This document shows, in pieces, positions 57,590 to 64,000 of a stretch of 64,000 nucleotides of DNA. This DNA comes from Maratus speciosus (taxonomy: Eukaryota > Arthropoda > Arachnida > Araneae > Salticidae). Below the pieces are notes generated by a model. The model did no database searches. It was given only the letters and a program-made list of their open reading frames with translations, and was not told the origin of the DNA. The stretch's first letter is position 1; each line of letters begins with the position of its first letter. The stretch lies in assembly GCA_963932465.1 (NCBI GenBank), contig OZ010800.1:31808852-31872851 (forward strand). The letters run 5' to 3'. The translations under genes and the position numbers were made by a program.

Positions 57590-58384
57590 ACTAAAACTAA
57601 ATTATTCTCTTTATTACTGGACATTAACATTTCATTAATTTCATTTTGCAAAATATAAATTTAACAATAAACTTAGTAAACTTTATATGCAATTATTGGC
57701 TTTTAATAATTTTTTATGGAAAATCAGATGCTTTGAGGAACCGTAAAATATAATTTATAATTAAAAGAAAAATATTTTCTTTTTATGGATTTAAAAAGGA
57801 AAAAAAAATAATCACTATTAGAATATAAATTTCGAAACTTCGTTTTTTAGTTCCACCCTAATTCACAATCACTTTTCTACTATATACAGCTATAGTCTAT
57901 TCCCAATCCTATGTTGCATAGTTTTTTACGAAATCTTACTATTCTTTTAGCAACGATTTTTTTAATAAACAGTTAAGAATTTATATATTTATTGTACGGG
58001 ACCCTCTGAATGCGAGTAACTCTCGCACTTGACGTTTATTAACTATCAGGAAGGGTTTTTATTCGCAAAAGGTAAATTTCAAAGTAAAAAAGTAAAAACA
58101 AAAAAAGAATATCTGTCAAAGCCTTACAAAGAAGGCAAATGTTTTAAATACATCTTCGACAAATTTCCAGCTTTATCAATCGCCATAATAAAAGATGATA
58201 CCCAGATGAACCCCACAGAGAATATGAAAGGAAAAAAAGCGAGGCAGAGGATAAAAGTTTCAAAGAATATGGAAATACATTATAAGGATTTTAAATACAC
58301 AATATTTTACATGTTTAGATGCTAAAATGCATGGTATAAGTCAAAAGATGAATAAATTATTATAAAAAAAGTTTTACGCCTATT
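57590..58384. other. Intron sequence; end of the AGGGTTCCGTAC-type repeat
   Basis: GTACGGGACCCT at 57994-58005 is followed by 'gcgagtaactctcgcacttg'. A 98-codon plus frame at 58029-58325 is lysine-rich and has no domain or splice support. Confidence 0.45.
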
Positions 58385-58705
58385 TTATAGTGTATCATAT
58401 TTGTGATTTTCAAAAACTCTTGACGTGATGGTAAAAATATTAAGATTATTTTCAGATTGAGTGCTACAAAATACATAAGAATCAATTACCAAATGCTTAA
58501 AAACACAACCATCACATCTATTTTATAGTATCAGATTTTTTGTTATTTCTTGACTTTTTAAATTTGAAATTTACGATTTTCGAAAAACACATGACGTGAT
58601 GGTTAAAAATGAGGGTCATTTTCGGATTCAGCGCTGCAAAATACCTAAGAATCTGTTATCAAAAGCTAAAAAACATGACACAACCCAAACTTTGCAGGTT
58701 AGTGT
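58385..58705. repeat. Right arm of the 13-kb inverted-repeat pair
   Basis: Inverted counterpart of 45560-45804. 'ttcggattcagcgctgcaaa' (58621) and 'atagtatcagattttttgtt' (58526) are complements of landmarks in the left arm. It likewise has two sub-copies. Confidence 0.7.
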
Positions 58706-58848
58706 AATGACATTAATAGAAGAAGCATAAAAAGTAATAATTGTGAAGTTATAAAGCAGAAAGAAAATTTAAAGCGAGCGGTTAATAAAATTTATTATCA
58801 TGAATCATACAAAAATATCATATACGAAACTCCTTTTCACTTACAAGG

Positions 58849-60055
58849 AGAGGGCCAACCTTGTTAATCACAGATCTTGATTATTTTAATACATGTTGTA
58901 GGGTAGAGACCCCTTAGTGTCAGGTTCAACGGATTTTATACAACGCTCCCTAGTTCTTGAGAAACCGGGGGGTCTAATAATAGTACACAACTTAAATACT
59001 TACATTGCAACAGCAATGATAGGTTGGTCGTAGATCAGTTTGTAAGGCGTTCGTTGGCTGATCTGCGGGCCCGGGTTCCATACCCGAACGCACTACATTT
59101 GTTTTTTTCATTTTTTGTTTTATAAATATACTTGTAATTATAATTTAATAATTTTAATTACAAATTTTAATATCTAACGTTTAATTATAATGTTAACAAA
59201 CTTAAATTTATCATTTTTTAACTATTATTTCTCATCCTTTAAAGAGGTTTAAAAAGAAATTGGGTCTATTATTGAATGATAAAAATTCCAAAATCGTGAC
59301 AAAATCTGTTGTGGTGCCATCTAGTTATGATAAAATAAAAGAATATTCAAATAAAATAAAAATGAAAGCAGAAAGAAGATAAAGGTGAAAGCAAAATAAT
59401 TGAAAGTGCAAGCATACTTATTACAAATTTAAAAATCTTTAATAAGCAAAAAATCGGTTGTAATTTAATTCTGATACTAATTTTTAATATAATTACGCTT
59501 GTTACTTTAGAAACAGAATAATAGTATTATCGCATTGACTTCCTTTGTTAAAGCAATGCGTAAATGATGTTTCTTTAAAATCACGAATTGGCACAATTGC
59601 TCAATATAATTGCATCGATAAAGAACATATTAAATACGTTTTAAAAGTGATTTTTAAAAAAAAATTAACAGTTTTATGATGTTTTATACAAATATTTAGT
59701 TAAAAGTAAAAAATTAAATAGGTGAAAATTATAATTGATAACTACAATATATAAATTATACTTACAAGTATATTTTTAAAACAAAAATTGAGAAAAACAA
59801 AGCGGATTCAGGTACCGAACCCGAGCCCACGGATCAGCCGGCAAACGTCATACTAACTGAGGTACGACCAACATATCACTGCGGTTGCAAAGTAAGTATT
59901 TGTGTATTATTATTAGACCCCCCTGGTTTCTCAAGAACTAAGGAGCGTTGGATAAAATCCGTTGAACCTGTCACTAAGGAGTCTCTACCCTACAACATAC
60001 ATTAAAATAATCAAAATTTGTGATTAACAAGGTTGGCCCTCTCCTTGTTAGAATT
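58849..60055. mobile_element. Foldback element (~1.2 kb) with tRNA-like boxes in both arms
   Basis: The left arm starts at 'aaggagagggccaacctt' and the right arm ends with the inverse ('aaggttggccctctcctt'). Pairing extends through 'ggttcaacggattttat' and on into the AT-rich centre near 59140/59740. Each arm holds a tRNA-like segment: left 59032-59094 on plus ('ggtcgtagatcag' then 'cgggttcc'), right about 59810-59875 on minus. The boxes are degraded. No coding sequence was seen between the arms. Confidence 0.75.
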
Positions 60056-60385
60056 ATGCTTTGCACAAACAATATCGTCCGTCAAGTAAGATATGCAGGG
60101 AAAATTTAAAAAAAAAACATTTCTAGTCAATTGACATAAGTGGGGTTTATCTAACTTTCTACAGAATCTCTTCTTACTATGTGACGTACCTAGAGTTCAG
60201 AATCCCTTATTATTATACCAATAAGTTTGAGTAGCAAAATTTGCCTTAATTATTCACAGCATTTTTGTGATAAAATTTAACAAAATATTTCATTTTTAAT
60301 ATCGGTGATAAAAGATAAAATACAGGGTGTCCATAAAAGAATGTCACCGTTTCAGTGTTATATTATAACAGTTTAATTTAGACTC

Positions 60386-61104
60386 CAGTGAAACCTCCCT
60401 GTGCGACCACCTCCATTAAGCGGCCACCTCCCTGAACGACCATTTTTTTCATGGAACGAAATTTATTCCCATAGGCTCAGTACTAATTATACCTCCATTC
60501 AGAGACCATCCTAGTTGGACTCCCTCCATGAGCGACCACCTTCTTTGAAGAAAATGAAATTATCAAACCTCTAAACTAAGTTTAGATTTTTTTTTTATTC
60601 TTATTATTCCGGTAACTTTTATGTGTTTAAACCTCTTTGTGCCTTTTTAGCCAATGAATTTAACTCTGATGACAAATTAATTATGACGATCAGTAAACTC
60701 CTCTGCCAGATTCTGTCAAGAAACTCTCAAAGAAATACACAAATTAATGAAATCTTCATTATTTGTTCCCATCCAAAAAAAAAAAAAAAATGCTTTTATT
60801 TACTGAAATTCGAAAGGATCAGGAAATAAAAGTTATAAAAGATAAAACCGTAAAATTAAAGCAAACGTCAACGCATTCATTTTTTAAAGTCTGCAGTGAT
60901 TAAGTTATGTAATTAACTTTTGTGTTGATACTTAAATTTTTATGTTTTTTCCTAATTTGAAAAATAAATTTTAGTAACATTAATTGTTACATTTTTCCAG
61001 CAATTAAAATCTAAATTTAAACATGATCTCCATTAAGTGACCACCTCTCGGTACGACCAATTTTTATTGGAACGGAACATGGTCGCTTTAGGGACGTTTT
61101 TCTA
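60386..61104. mobile_element. Tigger/pogo-like MITE remnant
   Basis: Starts CAGTGAAACCTCCC, then words such as 'gcgaccacctccattaag' and 'agcgaccacctt', which are typical of pogo/Tigger terminal sequence. The opposite end is diverged ('catggtcgctttagggacgt' at 61079-61098). About 720 bp, no transposase. Ends approximate. Confidence 0.45.
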
Positions 61105-61654
61105 TATTTACAACAAATTATACATCAAATTGAAGATAAACTGGCATAGTATTTCTTACAAATGTTCAATATGTGCACCTTTAGTTATACGGCAATCCAA
61201 CATCCAAGCTAAAGTCCACTCAAAATGAATAGTCTGATTTGAAATGCAATAACTTCTTAATACACAACGGCAGAAAGAAATATTTTAAACACAATATCTG
61301 AGGAAGCGCTGAGTTTTGCTTGCGTGCTTTAAAACTGTTCTGTTTGACCACCTTGGTTATACGAAAAAACCTCAGACAGTGCTTTTGTGCGATTTTGAAA
61401 GTGAACTTGTATGGTTCACTTTCGCCTGTGAAGCAGTTGTTACATGCAGCTACTATATCTGTAACATTATTCATATATGTTACAGAAATGGTTCATGACA
61501 CACTATGATACTGATGCTGAACGTTTTTTACAATTTTTGACTTGAAATATATTGCCGTTTAGATTATGTATGCGTGACCATGAAACCTCTAATTATAGTC
61601 ATAAGATAGGCAAATAAATTTAGAACTTCCATTGTATTGAGTTCAGATTGCTTC
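61104..61654. other. Intron sequence, no gene recognised
   Basis: Overlapping 60-84-codon frames on both strands (61220-61508) have no domain. Confidence 0.4.
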
Positions 61655-61818
61655 TTCTTATCGTGGTTTAGAATTAAGTTTTTGCCATTTGCATTTGGGG
61701 CAAATATTTTGACTCATCATGCATAAATTAAGAAATTTCTTATCACGGTTTAGAATTAAGTTATTGCCATTTGCATTTGGGGCAAATATTTTGACTCATC
61801 ATGCATAAATTAAGAAAT
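61655..61818. repeat. Recent 82-bp tandem duplication (2 copies)
   Basis: The two units are nearly identical, for example 'ttggggcaaatattttgact' at about 61695 and 61777. Only a few differences were seen. Confidence 0.95.
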
Positions 61819-62788
61819 TCTTACCTATTTTGTAATTCGGAAGTAGCCGTGTTTTCAAATAATAGTAGCTAAATAGAGTTTAGGAATATTGTTTTTTATT
61901 ATTCCGATGTGTCAAAACCGTTTTTTACTACCTGAAAAAAACTAAATATTTTTTTTTTCATCTCATCTGTTTAAAATTAAAATTAATAATAATCTGATCT
62001 AAAAAACGTGATAATAGGGAATACACTTAAAATTAGCTTAAAATTAGCTTTAATTTTTCTTTTTTATTCATAAAATTATACATTTTTTTATTCATAAACT
62101 TATACATTTTGAGCGTACAGATTAAGAAAATTTTTTTTACGATGAGCGAAAGAGATTTTACATATAAATCTCTATCTAATTGAATTTCTATTGACAAACT
62201 AAGGAAAATTTTGAATTAAACCTTTAATGCATGATTTTGTTTTTCGGAAAACATTATATTCAAATCCATTTTTGTTAATTATTCACTAAAAAATAGTTTA
62301 AAAAATTATTTATGTTTCCCTTGGACATAATGTCACTCCTTACTTACATAAAAAAAATTACTCAAAAAATGAAAATTATGATCATATACTTACTTTCAAG
62401 TTTTTACACTGCACAATAACAACTATTCCACGGTATAATAATCTTTATAATGCTTTTTAAAATTTGGAGAATTAGTAATGAATACCTTGATAAAGATAGA
62501 CAAAAAACGCCAGTCGAGCACATTACAAACAGTATCAACCAGAGATGTTATAACCTCCCCACAATAACAAATCAGAACAACAACAGACTTTACGTCCTGA
62601 AATGTTTCTTATCAAACGTAAGTAACACATAATAGTTGACCAAAAGAGCAATAGAAAGCGCCAATTTGCAAAACAGATCATGTAAATCCTGCGTTACACG
62701 AAGCATTTAAGGGTTAAGAGAAAGTATAATTTCAACTAACATACTTTCAATGACAAATTAAGAAAAACGCAGAAACTCATAAAATTAT
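61819..62788. other. Intron sequence, nothing recognised
   Basis: AT-rich, with a small repeat of 'cttaaaattag' near 62030 and of 'tcataaa(a/c)ttatacatttt' near 62067-62110. The 60-codon frame at 62450-62632 has no support. Confidence 0.5.
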
Positions 62789-62794
62789 GCTTAC

Positions 62795-63180
62795 CTAAAT
62801 ATTCTAATGTTGTGCACAACGAAATATGGCGTCCAACAGATTATAAAGCTTACTATAATACAGACTGTCAATTTTAGAGTCTTTATTTTGGCTCTTGGGA
62901 TAGTCGAAGCAGCATTAAAGAATCTCCTAAGTTGGATAGACTGCATTCCATCCACCCTTAAACCATGTTCGTTCGTCGGAACAGCTCGGCTATTCTCCTG
63001 ACCTGCTGCCCAAACAGTCCTCAGTACGTTAATGTAGCAATAGCTAATACAGATAGCCGGTATGATCAGGATATAACAAGTCAGATAAGAGAAATAAACT
63101 TTTCGTTGCCATGGTTCAGTATAGCCGTTACTCACGCATTCATATCTGATGCTGCCTGTTTCAGTAATTCCATTTTGTAT
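62795..63180 (-). CDS. Class A peptide GPCR, internal exon (ECL2, TM5, ICL3, TM6)
   Basis: Bounded by an acceptor 'atgttacag' (CAG at 63183-63181) and a donor GTAAGC from 62794. It encodes 128 residues plus two bases of a split serine codon. Residue 15 is the extracellular-loop-2 cysteine that pairs with TM3. TM5 is about 28-50 with proline 41 and tyrosine 49, the usual 5.50 and 5.58 positions. A 45-residue basic third intracellular loop follows. TM6 (about 104-126) contains CWTP at 115-118. The run 'PRAKIKTLKLT' before TM6 resembles CCAP, vasopressin and neuropeptide S receptors. The protein joins at the next exon in frame. TM1-4 must be encoded beyond the right edge, since no such exon lies between 63180 and 64000. 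The exon looks intact. Confidence 0.93.
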
Positions 63181-63260
63181 CTGTAACATAATAAAGAACA
63201 TTTAAAATGTATTATACAACCTTAAATATTTATTAAACAGAGTAGAAATCATGATAGATA
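63181..63260. other. Receptor intron upstream of the TM5-TM6 exon
   Basis: The 80 bases between the acceptor and the Tc1-like element. AT-rich, with the acceptor tract weakly pyrimidine-rich. Confidence 0.6.
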
Positions 63261-63502
63261 CACTGACGGGGGAAAAAAATCCCATCACCAAGAAAGACTT
63301 GTGTTAGATAAACAAAATTTGGTAGGCGTGTTTATATATCAGAAAGATGACATCGATTCAAATTTTTCGCTTAGCGCATAAGTTTGGCGCTAGTAGTGCC
63401 ACTCAGAACTTGCAAATCAGGTTTGCTTTAAATGCGTGCTGTAAAATTCGTGAACGTTATTTATCTTCGAAAGGTGACGTACTGAGTTGATGTTAGCCAA
63501 AA

Positions 63503-63872
63503 ATGTCTTTAAGAAGACAAAGAAGCCATTATCAACATCTCACCGAGTTGGAACGAAGTCGCATAAAAAGGCAACGATAAGATGGATTTTCTTTCCGCGA
63601 AATTTCAGACAGACTTGGCCGGAATGTATCCACTGTGCATGATTGTTGGGAGTAGTGGTCAAGGGATGGTACTGCCTCAAGAAGGCCGGGTTCAGGGCGG
63701 CCACGTGGCACTACTGAGAGGGAAGACCACCGTATTTGGCGTACGGCTGTGGCGCATCGTACTGCGGTTGCTTCAGAAATTCGAGCTACAGTTGGTACCA
63801 CAGTGACACAACGAACTGTTAGAAATCGGTTACTTCAAGGACAGCTCCGAGCCAGACGCCCTGTAGTGTGCA
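63503..63872 (+). pseudogene. Tc1-like transposase N-terminal half, broken
   Basis: The first 25 codons include 'YQHLTELERSRIK', the opening helix of the paired-like DNA-binding domain. A frameshift near 63575 moves to the frame that gives 'FREISDRLGRNVSTVHDCWE' and, after an in-frame TAG at about 63656, 'RRPGSGRPRGTTEREDHRIW', 'AVAHRTAVASEIRATVGT' and 'VTQRTVRNRLLQGQLRARR'. The GRPR AT-hook-like motif is the linker between the two helix-turn-helix subdomains. The DDE catalytic half is absent from this copy within the window. Confidence 0.88.
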
Positions 63873-63884
63873 ATCTACTGACGA

Positions 63885-64000
63885 CTACAGGCTACAAGAC
63901 GCCTAGCTCGAAGCTGTCCTTGTAAAGTAACCGATTTCTAACAATTCGTTGTGTCACTGTGGTGCCAACTGCAGCTGGAATTTCTGCCGCGGACGCAATA
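63885..64000 (-). pseudogene. Inverted second copy of the Tc1-like transposase fragment
   Basis: On the minus strand from the edge: 'ASAAEIPAAVGTTVTQR' then 'IVRNRLL', followed by a frameshift and a stop. This is the same part of the protein as 63780-63872 but in opposite orientation and diverged, so it is a separate copy, not an exact assembly mirror. Confidence 0.8.

Larger units (their letters stand above)
42529..62794 (-). other. 20.3-kb receptor intron filled with mobile DNA
   Basis: Donor GTAAGC at 62794-62789 and acceptor CAG at 42531-42529, read on the minus strand. Phase 2 at the donor (two bases, AG) and a single base C at the acceptor give one serine codon. Recognised contents: mariner at 42659, a paired inverted repeat at 45.5/58.5 kb, hairpins at 47108, 56851 and 57012, an array-rich hAT-type element at 49935-54967, a decayed coding region at 55-56.5 kb and a tRNA-box foldback at 58849-60055. 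Confidence 0.88.
63261..64000 (+). mobile_element. Tc1-like transposon, cut by the window edge, head-to-head with an inverted copy
   Basis: TA at 63259-63260 is followed by CACTGACGGGGGAAAAAAAT, which looks like a Tc1-type terminus. A transposase start follows at 63503. The copy stops being collinear at about 63872. From about 63885 the sequence repeats the same transposase region in reverse complement and runs off the right edge. It therefore forms part of a palindrome inside the receptor's next upstream intron. Confidence 0.8.

Noticed and set aside
58029..58325. 98-codon lysine-rich ORF as a host gene
   Set aside because: No domain, no splice-site or transcript-like context, and it lies at the end of a dispersed repeat in the receptor's intron.
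60324..60352. 'cagggtgtccataaaagaat' as a transposon terminus
   Set aside because: The motif is reminiscent of known DNA-transposon ends, but no partner end was found.
1..64000. CRISPR arrays, operons, phage or bacterial genes
   Set aside because: The tandem arrays have no spacer structure, there is no cas-like gene, and splice sites, SINEs and LTR elements show that the DNA is eukaryotic.

Overview
This window is eukaryotic: strongly AT-rich, with no operons. It holds two exons of an intron-containing receptor gene, and almost everything else is transposable elements (TEs) in various states of decay. An arthropod, most likely an arachnid such as a spider, fits the repeat families and the receptor type. 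That is an inference from style and composition, not proof.

The only convincing host gene is a class A (rhodopsin-family) peptide GPCR on the minus strand. One exon (62795-63180) carries extracellular loop 2, TM5, intracellular loop 3 and TM6. The terminal exon (42189-42528) carries TM7 with NPxxY, helix 8 and the whole C-terminal tail. The splice sites and codon phases of the two exons fit each other. The intron between them is 20,266 bp and consists largely of nested mobile DNA. Upstream exons (N-terminus, TM1-4) must lie beyond the right edge. An LTR retrotransposon sits in the opposite orientation only 17 bp past the receptor's stop codon.

Layout. 1-10.8 kb: AT-rich intergenic DNA with small MITEs (a TA-flanked hairpin, TTAA-flanked elements) and a duplicated 1.08-kb repeat. 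10.8-17.0 kb: a complete but dead hAT transposon with 8-bp target duplications and a decayed transposase. 17.4-20.8 kb: a composite inverted-repeat element containing two tandem arrays. 21-25 kb: small repeats, including a hairpin MITE hit by a tRNA-derived SINE. 25.3-27.7 kb: an inverted-dimer transposon with TA flanks. 28.4-31.8 kb: a Helitron-like element built from about eleven ~300-bp tandem units. 33.4-34.9 kb: a large foldback with a MITE in its loop. 36.2-42.2 kb: an LTR retrotransposon with 5-bp target duplications, retaining gag and protease remnants but no recognisable reverse transcriptase. 42.2-63.2 kb: the receptor exons and intron. The intron contains a mariner copy (with a nested MITE), a pair of inverted repeats 13 kb apart, an 889-bp hairpin, a 5-kb hAT-type element made mainly of tandem arrays, an unrecognised decayed coding region, several hairpin MITEs, a foldback with tRNA-like boxes and a Tigger-like remnant. 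63.3-64.0 kb: the head of a Tc1-like element that runs into an inverted second copy at the edge.

No intact transposase, CRISPR array, bacterial feature or functional RNA gene was found. The recurring theme is layered insertion. In many cases the exact target-site duplication can still be read, so the order of events can be partly reconstructed.
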